DNA of 64,000 nt from Nostoc sp. NMS8 (GTDB lineage Bacteria > Cyanobacteriota > Cyanobacteriia > Cyanobacteriales > Nostocaceae), in contig NZ_JABXKK010000090.1 in assembly GCF_017115045.1 (NCBI RefSeq), positions 124,001-188,000 on the forward strand, written 5' to 3'. Below are positions 17,302-26,317 of the stretch, piece by piece; positions within the stretch are counted from its first letter, which is position 1, and each line of letters begins with the position of its first letter. The notes under the pieces were generated by a model that made no database searches, was not told where the DNA came from, and saw only the letters and a program-made list of their open reading frames with translations. The position numbers and the translations under genes are program-made.

Positions 17302-18717
17302 ATGTATAAAACTAAACGTAAGCGAGGAGTTATACTAACTTCCACAGGAATTAAACGGTTGCAATCAGCAATTCTTTCTGTAGAAATAATAGAAAATAAA
17401 GGCGAACACTTGAGTTTAGAAGAAATAAGCTCACGCATTCATGTTTCTACTAGAACTTTGAGTAAATTATGGTCTTTAAGTGAAAGTGTAGATCAAAAAA
17501 CTATAAAACTCTGCTTTAGCACTTTTAATCTAGAATTACACAGCGAAGACTACACCATAGCCAACAAAGTAAATGAGACTGAAACATCTAAATTATTGTC
17601 TATTGCAAATATAAAAGAAGATTTATCTCAACGTTCCAAATTAACCTCATTTGTTGAAGAACATCAGACACGAACTGAACAGATAGAAAATCTTTGTTCA
17701 TACCCGGATGGCCCCATACCTCTAGCTTCTCCTTTTTATATTGAACGTCCTCCATTAGAGAGAAAGGTTTATCGAGAGGTAACTACTAGTGGCTGCGTAA
17801 TTCGGATTAAGTCCCCCAAACAGATGGGTAAAAGTTCTCTTGTGTTGCGGCTTTGTGCTTTTGCACAGAAACAAGGATATCAGACTGTAAATCTGAATTG
17901 CTACCAATTTCATAATGAGTCTCTAACTGATTTAAATAAATTGTTGCGTCATCTTTGCTGGAAAATTGCAACTCAATTAGGTATTGACCCCAACCTCAAA
18001 GAAAAATGGAATGAAGAAATTGGCTACAACTTGAGTAGCGGCTTCTATTTAGAAAACTATTTGCTCGATCAATGTCAAAGCCCAGTGGTTTTAGTGTTGA
18101 ATGAAGTTGACCATTTTTTTGAATATCCTCACATTTGTCAAGAGTTTTTTGCTTTGTTGCGATCGTGGTGTGAGGAAGTACGACATAATCCCAAGTGGCA
18201 AAAGCTGAGGTTAGTAATGGTTTACTCAAGCGAAGAGTACATCTCTATGGATATTAACCTCTCTCCTTTTAATATTGGTCTACCTATTCGTCTGAACGAT
18301 TTTACTCAACCACAAGTAGAAGATTTAGCTAGACGGTATAGTTTAGATTCGTTTAAAGCTAAAGATTTTGCCCAACTAATGTTACTAGTAAGAGGACATC
18401 CAGCACTAATTCAGATTAGTTTGTACTATCTTAAGTATCACGAAATGACTCTGCAAGAAATAATAGAGGAAGCGATCGCCAATGGTGGCATCTACCGCGA
18501 TCTTTTATGGCGACAGTTGATCAAACTGCAAGAAAATCCTAGACTGGCAAAGACTTATGCTGAAATTTTGGCAGCAAAACAAAGTATTCCTCTTAATCCT
18601 ATTGAGACTTATAAGCTTGAAAGTTTGGGATTAATTCGCTTTGAGGGCGATCGCATCTTACCGCGTTGCGAACTCTACCGTGCCTATTTTGCAAAACAGC
18701 TATCGACAATTGTGTAA
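17302..18717 (+). CDS. HTH + AAA-like ATPase (AAA_35 family)
   Basis: A 471-residue protein. Residues 1-85 look like a helical HTH domain (LSLEEISSRIHVSTRTLSKLW). A linker leads to an AAA-like ATPase of the cyanobacterial AAA_35 type with Walker A SPKQMGKSS (about 171-179), a Walker B-like VVLVLNEVDHFF, and sensor-region VMVYSSEEY. The end (about 440-471) resembles a winged helix. In many homologues this module is joined to WD40 or TPR repeats; here it stands alone. A signalling or transcription-linked STAND-type switch is the likely role, but no target is evident. No adjacent gene shares its direction, so it is monocistronic. Confidence 0.85.
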   Translation: MYKTKRKRGVILTSTGIKRLQSAILSVEIIENKGEHLSLEEISSRIHVSTRTLSKLWSLSESVDQKTIKLCFSTFNLELHSEDYTIANKVNETETSKLLSIANIKEDLSQRSKLTSFVEEHQTRTEQIENLCSYPDGPIPLASPFYIERPPLERKVYREVTTSGCVIRIKSPKQMGKSSLVLRLCAFAQKQGYQTVNLNCYQFHNESLTDLNKLLRHLCWKIATQLGIDPNLKEKWNEEIGYNLSSGFYLENYLLDQCQSPVVLVLNEVDHFFEYPHICQEFFALLRSWCEEVRHNPKWQKLRLVMVYSSEEYISMDINLSPFNIGLPIRLNDFTQPQVEDLARRYSLDSFKAKDFAQLMLLVRGHPALIQISLYYLKYHEMTLQEIIEEAIANGGIYRDLLWRQLIKLQENPRLAKTYAEILAAKQSIPLNPIETYKLESLGLIRFEGDRILPRCELYRAYFAKQLSTIV

Positions 18718-18838
18718 GACACTCACTCAATATTTTTGTGTGACTCGAAGAAGATTTTGGACAGGATGTCCAACTTTACCTTCCAAAAATGTCCAAAAAA
18801 CGGCAAAAAGGAAACCTAAGAGAAAACCTGATATCGAA

Positions 18839-18930
18839 TAGACATCTCCAGAAATTAAAGATGCGTTACCCAGAATCCTTGTAAAGACGTAGCAGTGCTA
18901 CGTCTCTACATTCTTTTTCGGAGATGTCTA
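18839..18930. mobile_element. 92-bp MITE-like element in sfnB remnant
   Basis: Perfect 11-bp inverted termini, TAGACATCTCC at 18839-18849 and GGAGATGTCTA at 18920-18930, enclose an inner palindrome (GACGTAGCAGTGCTACGTC). There is no coding capacity. The TA ends suggest a TA target duplication. It interrupts the remnant of a third SfnB-like gene exactly at its right end. Confidence 0.8.
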
Positions 18931-19080
18931 ATGCACCCAAGCACGATCGCCCGATCAATTCCACCGCATCATAGGGAAGAATGCGATCGCGTTCTCGAAA
19001 AGTGCTTACAGTTCCCGCAGTTGGCGGTGACTGGAGTCGAGAACTGGAATGTAGAATCTATAGCTTTGATAGCGTTGATT
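18931..19080 (-). pseudogene. 5' remnant of a third SfnB/DszC-like gene
   Basis: Read on the minus strand it gives IDSTFQFSTPVTAN, then, after a gap and frame change, RERDRILPYDAVELIGRS, then CLGA. This is the N terminus of the two intact paralogues (STFQFSTPVTP..., ERDRILPYDVVELIRRS, RLGALRIP) with about 15 residues deleted between the two parts. Homology stops where the 92-bp element begins. It lies just downstream of the intact gene at 19090 in the same direction, so a tandem array of at least three copies has decayed from one end. Confidence 0.75.
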
Positions 19081-19089
19081 GCAATTTCC

Positions 19090-20328
19090 TTAGAAAAATC
19101 CTCGCGGTGGTAGTGGTGTGCCGTTGATTTCGTAGTCGCCAATGGCACGAGCCTTAAAATGGCTGGGATTATGGGATGCTAGAGTCCGAGCGTTGCGCCA
19201 ATGACGATCTAAATTAGAGCTTTTTTTAGTTGTGGAAGCCCCGCCAACTTCAAATAGTAAGGTGGCTGAACGTAGTGCCAAGTCATCAACAATTAATTTC
19301 GCTTTGGATGCACCCAGTGAAGCTGCTAGGGCTGCGGCTAATTGAGCCTCCTCACCTTGAGTTTTGGCAACAGCGAGGCGATCAAGACCATCGGCAGCAG
19401 CCAGTACAATTGCTTCAGCAGCAAAAGCATTAGCGGAGATTTGCCCGATTGTTTGCTGCAAGAGTGGGTCATCTGCTGCTTGCTCGGCTACAGCATGATA
19501 GAAGGTTCTGGGGCGTTTGTGAATTAGCGCTGTCGCATCGCGCAACACGCTGCGAATAATCCCCGCGTTCACCGCCGTCAGGAACAATTGCGGGACGATG
19601 TTGTAGGGTAAATTGTCTTTGTCTGTATCCTTTTCTAAAAGGACTTCATCTGCTTCCACACGGACGTTTGTAAACTTAGTTGTTCCCGTGCCAGTCAACC
19701 GTTGCCCAAAGCCGTCCCAGTCGTCCACAAGCTCAACCCCTTCGCGGTTGCTGGGAATAATCCCCGTTGCTGGGATGTCTTCTGGTGTGAGCAGACGCAC
19801 ATAAAGAAAGTCTGCGTAAAGGCTACCAGTGCTGTAATATTTCGTTCCGTTGAGACGGTAGCCGTTACCATCGGGTGTTAATTTGGTATTTACGACTCCG
19901 CCACCACCAGCTTTTTTCAGTTCTAGTTCATTGGCAGCACTACCGAAGATTGCGCCATCAGCGGCGGCTTTGAGCCAGCGCCGATTTCTTGCGGTGCGTT
20001 CGGAACGCAAAATTCGCTCTGTGACGGAGAAATGATTCCGCACAATATGAGCAACATTCGCGTCAGCATCCCCCAAGCGAATAGCAACCTCGAACAATTC
20101 CCGTGCGGTTCTACCAGCGCCACCTTCAGCAACAGGGATTCGCAATGCACCCAACCGGGAACGCCGGATTAATTCCACCACATCATAGGGCAGAATGCGA
20201 TCGCGATCGCGCTCACTTGCCCCAACAGCGATAAAATCCAAAAGCTGCTGGAATTCTGGCGAATTGGCTGTGACAGGAGCCGAAAACTTAATTTGGGGTT
20301 CTAGAACTTTCTCTACAATTTGGGTCAT
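19090..20328 (-). CDS. SfnB/DszC-like flavin monooxygenase (acyl-CoA dehydrogenase fold), copy 1
   Basis: A 412-residue member of the acyl-CoA-dehydrogenase fold group that includes SfnB and the dibenzothiophene monooxygenase DszC. These use reduced flavin and O2 to attack sulfur compounds rather than acyl-CoA. Visible family marks are RSRLGALRIPVAEGGAG, HIVRNHFSVTERIL, GTKYYSTGS, DDWDGFGQRLTGTGT and the C-terminal LDRHWRNARTLASHNP. It is the last gene of a leftward unit that runs from the MetQ-like genes at 25.8 kb. Its C-terminal third is almost identical to copy 2, which suggests recent duplication or gene conversion. The substrate (sulfone, thioether or aromatic thio-compound) is not determinable. 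Confidence 0.85.
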   Translation of the reverse strand: MTQIVEKVLEPQIKFSAPVTANSPEFQQLLDFIAVGASERDRDRILPYDVVELIRRSRLGALRIPVAEGGAGRTARELFEVAIRLGDADANVAHIVRNHFSVTERILRSERTARNRRWLKAAADGAIFGSAANELELKKAGGGGVVNTKLTPDGNGYRLNGTKYYSTGSLYADFLYVRLLTPEDIPATGIIPSNREGVELVDDWDGFGQRLTGTGTTKFTNVRVEADEVLLEKDTDKDNLPYNIVPQLFLTAVNAGIIRSVLRDATALIHKRPRTFYHAVAEQAADDPLLQQTIGQISANAFAAEAIVLAAADGLDRLAVAKTQGEEAQLAAALAASLGASKAKLIVDDLALRSATLLFEVGGASTTKKSSNLDRHWRNARTLASHNPSHFKARAIGDYEINGTPLPPRGFF

Positions 20329-20560
20329 GGTTTTTCTCTCTCGAATATCTGACGTTGAAAAAGAGGCAAGGGGGCAGGGAGCAGGGGGCAGGGAGCGAGC
20401 ACGGGAGAAGTTTCAGATGGGGATTCGACCCCACCTGTTGCGTTAGCTTCCCGCAGGTACGAGAACCACTTAACTGTTCCGCTCCGCTCCACCGCAGGAG
20501 TCAGGGGTCATTTCCCCCCGCTCCCTGCCCCCTTCCCCCTGCCTCTTCGTTGAAATGTCC
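20329..20560. repeat. Repeat-filled spacer between SfnB copies
   Basis: G-rich dispersed repeats lie at both ends (20355-20400 and inverted at 20510-20550). The middle (20415-20500) holds another interspersed repeat (GTTAGCTTCCCGCAGG) that recurs near 37573-37589. Confidence 0.6.
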
Positions 20561-21799
20561 CTAGAAAAATCCTCGTGTCGGTAGTGGTGTACCGTTGATT
20601 TCGTAGTCGCCAATGGCACGGGCTTTGAAGTGACCAGGATTATGGGATGCTAGAGTCCGGGCGTTACGCCAATGACGATCTAAATTAGAGCTTTTTTTAG
20701 TTGTGGAAGCTCCGCCAACTTCAAAGAGCAAGGTAGCTGAACGTAGTGCCAAGTCATCAACAATCAATTTCGCCTTAGCTGCACTCAGAGAAGTTGCCAA
20801 AGCTACTGCTAATTCAGCTTCTTCACCTTGAGCTTTGGCAACAGTAAGGCGATCGAGTCCATCAGCAGCAGCCAGCACAATCGTTTCTGCTGCAAAGGCG
20901 TTGGCGGAGATTTGACCGATAGTTTGCTGCAATAGCGGGTCATCTGCTGCTTGCTCGGCTACGGCATGGTAAAAGGTTCTAGGGCGTTTATGAATGAGGT
21001 TTTTTGCATCACGCAGCACGCTACGAATAATCCCTGCATTCACCGCAGTCAAGACTAATTGTGGAACAATGTTGTAGGGCAGTTTATCTGCATCTGGGTC
21101 TGTATCAAGAATTACCTCATCTGCGGCAACGCGCACATTAGTGAACGTAGTTGTTCCCGTGCCAGTCAACCGTTGCCCAAAGCCGTCCCAGTCGTCTACA
21201 AGGTCAATCCCCTCGCGTTTTGTTGGTATAATTACTGTGGCAACAGTATCATCAGGTGTTAGTACCCGCACGAAAATTAAGTCTGCGAAAATACTACCAG
21301 TGCTGTAATACTTGGTTCCATTCAGACGATAGCCATCACCATCAGGTGTTAATTTTGTATTTGCCACTGCGCCGCTACCAGATCGCTTCACTTCTAGTTC
21401 AGTTAAGGCGAGTCCAATAATCGCGCCATCAGCAACGGCTTTGAGCCAGCGACGATTTCTGTCACTGGGTTGAGCGCGTAAAAGCCGCTCTGTAACAGAG
21501 AAATGATTCCGCACAATATGAGCAACATTAGGATCAGCATCTCCCAGGCGAATCACGACCTCAAACAGTTCCCGTGCAGAACTACCAGCGCCACCATCAG
21601 CAACAGGGATTCGCACTGCACCTAACCTGGAACGCCGGATTAAGTCGATGACATCAAAAGGCAGAATGCGATCGCGATCGCGCTCACTTGCTCCCAGAGC
21701 GATAAAATCGAAAAGGCTTTGCAATTCTGCCGATTTGGGTGTTACAGGAGTCGAGAACTGAAACGTGGAATCTATAACTTTTTCTTCAATTTGAGTCAT
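20561..21799 (-). CDS. SfnB/DszC-like flavin monooxygenase, copy 2
   Basis: A 412-residue paralogue of the gene at 19090, of equal length. Motifs match (RSRLGAVRIPVADGGAG, GTKYYSTGS, DDWDGFGQRLTGTGTT, LDRHWRNARTLASHNP). Differences cluster in the first half, including the region around GLALTELEVKRSGSG, which lines the active site in DszC-type enzymes, so the two may take different substrates. It lies 51 bp after a putative di-iron gene and 232 bp before copy 1; that spacer holds G-rich repeats. It probably needs a flavin reductase, and none of the SsuE type is seen in this window. Confidence 0.85.
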   Translation of the reverse strand: MTQIEEKVIDSTFQFSTPVTPKSAELQSLFDFIALGASERDRDRILPFDVIDLIRRSRLGAVRIPVADGGAGSSARELFEVVIRLGDADPNVAHIVRNHFSVTERLLRAQPSDRNRRWLKAVADGAIIGLALTELEVKRSGSGAVANTKLTPDGDGYRLNGTKYYSTGSIFADLIFVRVLTPDDTVATVIIPTKREGIDLVDDWDGFGQRLTGTGTTTFTNVRVAADEVILDTDPDADKLPYNIVPQLVLTAVNAGIIRSVLRDAKNLIHKRPRTFYHAVAEQAADDPLLQQTIGQISANAFAAETIVLAAADGLDRLTVAKAQGEEAELAVALATSLSAAKAKLIVDDLALRSATLLFEVGGASTTKKSSNLDRHWRNARTLASHNPGHFKARAIGDYEINGTPLPTRGFF

Positions 21800-21850
21800 T
21801 GTTTTTGTTTATTAGGAATTGGGCATTGGGGACTGTGTAAAATCTAAAAT

Positions 21851-22672
21851 TCATTGGCTTACACTCAACAATTTCGGCAGTTTCTCGACGGGAGTATCGA
21901 TTAAGTAAGCCAGAACTTCTCTGCGCCAGCCGTCGTAAACAGCGTTAATACCATCCACTCCGGTAATACCCTTAGCTTTATGAGCAGTATCCCAATGGTC
22001 TATAAGATAGTTGGTGCGTCGTTGCTGAATCTCCTCATCTCGCTCTAGCAATTGGGCTGCAAGTTCAGAACGCTCATTTGGTGATGCTTTGTCGTAGAGT
22101 TGCTTCCACCAGTCAATCACTGCTAACCGATGCGCTGCTTCATCGGGTAGTATTTTGTCTACAAAATAGGTAGCAGTTTTGGGGTCACTGATTCGACCTA
22201 CCCGACTTTGCAGAAGGAATGGCCCCACAACATGGAGTTCATAATGCACTTGAAAGGCAGCGAATCCTAACCAATCGCGCACAGCAGAGTCGCCCATAAA
22301 CTCCCAATGTTCTTGTACCTGTTGCTGGATCTGATCGATGGGGTCATAGCCTAACAACTCCTGTACTCGGAGGCGGCTATTAAGGGAGTGTGCGCCATCA
22401 TCCCCTAATTGGCGACTTAAAGATAGTTGCCAGTGAGGATCGTGAATTAATTGTGCGATCGCCTTGGCAATCACCTGTACAATAAACAGATCGTGAGCGG
22501 CTCCTGCAATGCGAAAACGGGCAAAATTCTCTTTCTCTTCTTGTGTTTGGGGCGGACGAGTTTCTACCTTTTCCAAGTTGAGTAAATAAGGCGCGTGTTG
22601 AGCTGCTAGCTTGTTCAGAATTTCAGTTTCATATTCTTCAGTCCACACGGGTTTGCTTAAACTTGCAACCAT
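21851..22672 (-). CDS. Putative di-iron protein, paralogue 1 of 4
   Basis: A 273-residue, mostly helical, soluble protein with no family I can name for certain. All four paralogues in the window conserve HDLxIVQ, SRQ(L/I)GDDGAH, HW(E/D), HYE, DExxH and DEExQxRR. Carboxylates and histidines in spaced D-x-x-H and E-x-x-H pairs on predicted helices fit a non-haem di-iron site of the ferritin-like or haem-oxygenase-like oxidase type; this is inference. Unlike the others it has FQVHYELH, where the rest have E-L-HYE. It lies 32 bp after a DszA-like monooxygenase gene and 51 bp before SfnB copy 2, so it is probably co-transcribed and part of the same sulfur-compound oxidation route. Confidence 0.7.
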   Translation of the reverse strand: MVASLSKPVWTEEYETEILNKLAAQHAPYLLNLEKVETRPPQTQEEKENFARFRIAGAAHDLFIVQVIAKAIAQLIHDPHWQLSLSRQLGDDGAHSLNSRLRVQELLGYDPIDQIQQQVQEHWEFMGDSAVRDWLGFAAFQVHYELHVVGPFLLQSRVGRISDPKTATYFVDKILPDEAAHRLAVIDWWKQLYDKASPNERSELAAQLLERDEEIQQRRTNYLIDHWDTAHKAKGITGVDGINAVYDGWRREVLAYLIDTPVEKLPKLLSVSQ

Positions 22673-22704
22673 TGGTTTTCTCCTGATTTAATCATTGAAA
22701 AGTT

Positions 22705-24042
22705 TCAAAGCTTGAGTTTTTCACGCCTAAATAGGCTTTGTGGGCGATTTAATCCGAAGCGATCTCTCAAGGTCTTTCCTGTATACTCATGCCGAAAAAT
22801 TCCCCGCTTTCTGAGAATTGGGACTACATGATCAACAAAAATCTCCAAGCCTGAAGGTAAAACATCTGGCATTAAATTAAAGCCATCAACAGCCCCAGCC
22901 AGAAACCACTCTTCAATTGAGTCAGCTATTTGCTCAGGTGTCCCAGCGATAAAACGATGTCCTTTGCTGAATCGTTTAGCTAACTCGCCGACAGTGAGCT
23001 GTTCACGACGAGCCAGACCAATTATGGCGTTGCTAAACCCTCCCACGCCGTCAGCTGGCTGATATGTACCATCAAGTATGAAGTCAGGGAATGGTTTATC
23101 TGGGTTTAAGTCATAGACTACAGATCCCAGATGACCGGCTAAGGCGCCTAACCTTTCTTCTGTTCCTGTCAACTCAAGATGCTCTCTGTGTCGCTTTTTA
23201 GTTTCTTCTTCTGTGCTACCAATCACAGTTGACAGTCCAGGTAATACCTTAATTGCGTCAGCAGGTCGCCCATGTTTAACCGTGCGTCTTCTGAGATCGG
23301 TTGTAAACTCAATTGCATCAGGGAAGGATAGGAGTGATGCAAAGACCCCATCTGCATAACGAGCAGCTAATTCTAAGCCTCCAGGCGAGCCGCCAGCCTG
23401 AAATAAGATGGGCTGTCCTTGGGGAGAACGTGGGAGATTAAGCGGGCCATCAACATGAAAGTGCTGTCCATGATGGTTAATCGCATAAATCCGTTCTGAA
23501 TCAGCAAAGCGTCCGCTAAGTTGGTCGCCGATGAGGGCATCATCGTCCCAACTGTCCCATAATTTCCGCACGACTTCGACAAATTCTCCGGCTCTTTCAT
23601 AACGTAATGACTTGGGTAAATGGGGCGCGTCACTATAGTTTTTAGCTGCGTTAGCGTTGCGAGTGGTGACTACATTCCAGCCCACCCGCCCATTGCTCAG
23701 GTGATCCAGAGAACCAAAGCGACGGGCAATATTATACGGTTCTTCAAATGACGTAGATGCTGTACCAATCAACCCAATGTGTTCTGTAACTGACGCTAAA
23801 GCAGCAAGTAAAACGGTAGGATCAAAACCGATTGCTGGGCCTGACTCAGGTGATGTAAATAAAGATGGGCTGTCTGCTAGAAAAATAGCGTCCAGGGTTC
23901 CCCGTTCTGCGACTTCAGCAATGTGCTGCCATTGATTAAAATCATAGTAGCCAAAGGGTGATGCTTGGGGACTCCGCCAAGCACCAGGATGATTACCAGC
24001 AGGCAGAGCATTAAGACCAAAATGTAATGTACGATTACTCAT
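22705..24042 (-). CDS. LLM flavin monooxygenase, NtaA/SnaA/DszA type
   Basis: A 445-residue bacterial-luciferase-like monooxygenase of the NtaA/SnaA/SoxA/DszA subgroup, which uses FMNH2 and O2. Family marks are HFGLNALPAGNHPGAWR, EVAERGTLDAIFLADSP, HLSNGRVGWNVVTT (the phosphate-binding strand) and FQAGGSPGGLELAARYADGVF. DszA oxidises dibenzothiophene sulfone and other members take nitrilotriacetate or pristinamycin, so the substrate is open. Here the neighbours point to a sulfone or thioether. It begins 6 bp after the stop of a MetQ-like gene, hence one operon with transporter lipoproteins. Confidence 0.88.
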   Translation of the reverse strand: MSNRTLHFGLNALPAGNHPGAWRSPQASPFGYYDFNQWQHIAEVAERGTLDAIFLADSPSLFTSPESGPAIGFDPTVLLAALASVTEHIGLIGTASTSFEEPYNIARRFGSLDHLSNGRVGWNVVTTRNANAAKNYSDAPHLPKSLRYERAGEFVEVVRKLWDSWDDDALIGDQLSGRFADSERIYAINHHGQHFHVDGPLNLPRSPQGQPILFQAGGSPGGLELAARYADGVFASLLSFPDAIEFTTDLRRRTVKHGRPADAIKVLPGLSTVIGSTEEETKKRHREHLELTGTEERLGALAGHLGSVVYDLNPDKPFPDFILDGTYQPADGVGGFSNAIIGLARREQLTVGELAKRFSKGHRFIAGTPEQIADSIEEWFLAGAVDGFNLMPDVLPSGLEIFVDHVVPILRKRGIFRHEYTGKTLRDRFGLNRPQSLFRREKLKL

Positions 24043-24048
24043 AATTTA

Positions 24049-24888
24049 TTAAAATGCAGGTGCAATCGTCCCTTGGTAGGTGTTAGCAATAAAATCTTTT
24101 ACTTTGGGATGAACAACTAATTGATCGAGTTTTTTAATGTTGGGATCATTTTCTTTTGACCGCAAAGTTGTCAACCCTGCTGTATATTTTCTTTCTAGAT
24201 TGGTTGGGTCTATAAAGATAGGGTCTAGCTTAATTCGAGCATTTGCCAATGTAGTTGCATATAGCGAAACAACATCTAAATCATCCAGCGCTCTAGCTAG
24301 AGAACCTCCATCTGCTCCCTGAATTTTCAAGTTTTTCGGATTCTCGGTGATATCTTTAATGGTGAACAAATCACCGGAATTATCCCTAAGCTTGATCAAG
24401 CCTGCAACTCTGAGTAATCTTAAGCCACGATCTTGATTGATGGGGTCATTGGCAATCCCAACCAACGCACCCTGAGGAAGTTCATCGGCTGATTTGATTT
24501 TCAATCGTTTTGAATAGAGTGCAAATATATAGGAAAAAATGCGCGGATGCATAACTAAATCTAAATTGAGTCTCTTGGCGATGTTTTCCATAAACGCTTG
24601 ATGCTGACCAAGATAAGCGTCAATTTCTCCACTTTTAAGCGCATTGTTAGCAATGATACCATCGCTAAACTTGATCAGATCAACCTTTAAGTTTTGACTC
24701 GGTGCTAACTCTTTTTGCACATATTTCAGAATGTCTTCGGGGACGAGCTGGGTAATTCCTACTTTGACGGTACTGAGTTGTTGAGATGAATTTTGATTTT
24801 GTGTACAACTAGCAATAAGAGTGGATGCGATCGCACTTCCTGTTCCTAAAATAAAATAACGACGGTTTATCTTTGTTGAGCGAATCAT
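24049..24888 (-). CDS. MetQ/NlpA-type substrate-binding lipoprotein (a)
   Basis: A 279-residue lipoprotein of the NlpA/MetQ family. The signal has a twin-arginine-like INRRYF and a lipobox with cysteine in LIASC. The mature part shows KVGITQLVPEDILKYV, SGEIDAYLGQHQAFMENIAKRL and the closing KVKDFIANTYQGTIAPAF. MetQ proteins deliver methionine or related thio-compounds to MetN/MetI. It differs from the other four in YLGQHQAFM in place of YFQHxxFM, so ligand preference may differ. It follows a similar gene by 74 bp and precedes the DszA-like gene by 6 bp. Confidence 0.88.
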   Translation of the reverse strand: MIRSTKINRRYFILGTGSAIASTLIASCTQNQNSSQQLSTVKVGITQLVPEDILKYVQKELAPSQNLKVDLIKFSDGIIANNALKSGEIDAYLGQHQAFMENIAKRLNLDLVMHPRIFSYIFALYSKRLKIKSADELPQGALVGIANDPINQDRGLRLLRVAGLIKLRDNSGDLFTIKDITENPKNLKIQGADGGSLARALDDLDVVSLYATTLANARIKLDPIFIDPTNLERKYTAGLTTLRSKENDPNIKKLDQLVVHPKVKDFIANTYQGTIAPAF

Positions 24889-24962
24889 ATTAATTCAAAA
24901 TTCACAATTAATAAAGCTAGATTTAACTTAGGTTTTTAGGGGATTTTTTAGTTGTAAGTACC

Positions 24963-25835
24963 TTAAAATACGGGGAATAATGAGCCTTTGTAGGTAGTAT
25001 TAATAAAATCTTTGACCTTGGGATTTATGAGCAATTGATTGAGTTTTTGGATGTTAGGATCGTTTTCTTTTCCTCGTAACGTCACTAACCCTACGGCTAG
25101 GCGTTGATCGTTTGTGTGTTCGCGGACAATGGGTTGTAAATCTAACTTTGCTTGAATGGGTATAGATGAAGACATCACAGCTAAATCAATATCGTCCAAG
25201 GCTCTAACAAGCGCAGGACTTTCTAACTCCTGAATTTTCAGGCTTTTAGGATTGTCACTGATATCTTTAACTGTCAGCAATTCCCCTGATTTTTCTTTCA
25301 ATTTAATTAAGCCATTAGTTTGTAGCAATTTCAGTGTGCGATCGCGATTGCTGACATCATTGGGAATAGCGATGGTTGCTCCTGCAGGAATTTCACTCAG
25401 GGATTTCTGTTTCAAACGTTTGGAGTAAAATCCATAAAGAGTAATGTAGCTGCGATTCAGCATCACTAAATCTAAGTTGAGTCTCTTGGATGAGTCCTCC
25501 ATAAATAGTTGATGCTGAAAATAGTTAGCATCAATTTCCCCACTTTTTAATGCGGTGTTAACCTGTACCCAATCGCTAAGTTGGACAATCTGAATCTCTA
25601 AACCCTGACTAGAGGCCAAGTCTTTTTGAATAAACTTTAAAATATCTTCAGCAATTACAGACCAGACTCCAACTTTAACTTTGCCAGTTTTTTGTAGGAC
25701 TGATACATTCTGAATAGTTGGTGTGCCGGTCGATTGATTTTGACTAGAGGTACAACTAGCAAAGAGAACGGAGGCGATTGCACTTCCTGTTCCCAAAATA
25801 AAATATCGACGGTTTATTCTTGTTGAAAGAATCAT
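24963..25835 (-). CDS. MetQ/NlpA-type substrate-binding lipoprotein (b)
   Basis: A 290-residue NlpA/MetQ-family lipoprotein, the first gene of the leftward unit ending at 19090. The N terminus has INRRYF and lipobox LFASC. Core motifs are KVGVWSVIAEDILKFI, SGEIDANYFQHQLFMEDSSKRLNLDL and KVKDFINTTYKGSLFPVF. No permease or ATPase gene is next to it, so it must dock on the MetN/MetI encoded at 38.7-41.8 kb or on a system outside the window. It resembles (a) strongly in the signal region, a sign of tandem duplication. Confidence 0.88.
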   Translation of the reverse strand: MILSTRINRRYFILGTGSAIASVLFASCTSSQNQSTGTPTIQNVSVLQKTGKVKVGVWSVIAEDILKFIQKDLASSQGLEIQIVQLSDWVQVNTALKSGEIDANYFQHQLFMEDSSKRLNLDLVMLNRSYITLYGFYSKRLKQKSLSEIPAGATIAIPNDVSNRDRTLKLLQTNGLIKLKEKSGELLTVKDISDNPKSLKIQELESPALVRALDDIDLAVMSSSIPIQAKLDLQPIVREHTNDQRLAVGLVTLRGKENDPNIQKLNQLLINPKVKDFINTTYKGSLFPVF

Positions 25836-26317
25836 ATTAATTCACAATTCACAACTAAAGACACTTTCAGACAAGCCTTAAATCCCCGTCTGAAATTGCT
25901 CACCTAACGCATCATCGCTAATCATTAATTTGCAAAGGTATGAGCAAAATGTATAGTTTATTGACAAAGAGCTTGTATCTTATCTGTATTTCAATTACTA
26001 TTATTGCATTAATCTACTGTAAGTCAATCGGCAATAAGTATTTTACAATTGTACTGCAATTGGCATAGTCACGGTACAGAAGACATCATTTATAGATGTC
26101 TTCTGGACTTTACTATCGGATTCCCATCTGATTTTTGAAATCTACTTAGTAGAGTTTGTATAACCAAACTTACAACTAAGCTCTAAGTGTAGATGATTTT
26201 TTCCAGAATCAAAGAGGATTCCCATACCAGAAATTAGGTGTTGAACTTAATCTCAACAGATAACCTTTGTATATAAGTCTTGATTCCAAATTCTCAACAA
26301 CCAAAAGACCATCACCT
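25836..26317. promoter_or_regulatory. Divergent promoter region of the MetQ/SfnB unit and CmcJ-like gene
   Basis: This 482-bp AT-rich spacer separates leftward and rightward units. At 26017-26031 it holds CTGTAAGTCAATCGG, nearly identical to CTGTAAGTCTATCGG at 30694-30708 in another spacer of the island. An inverted pair of GACATC/GATGTC-type words lies near 26082-26103. I infer shared regulation of the two units. Confidence 0.45.

Noticed and set aside
18895..19113. 72-residue plus-strand ORF
   Set aside because: It is the opposite strand of the decayed SfnB-like fragment plus the end of the intact gene.
20415..20500. tRNA-like sequence (GGTGGGGTCGAATCCCCATC on the minus strand)
   Set aside because: It resembles a T-arm, but the loop has six bases and no acceptor or anticodon arm can be completed. 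The surrounding words recur in other repeats.
19090..21799. Ordinary fatty-acid acyl-CoA dehydrogenases
   Set aside because: The LDRHWRNARTLASHNP end and the sulfur-gene context fit SfnB/DszC-type monooxygenases; no beta-oxidation genes adjoin.
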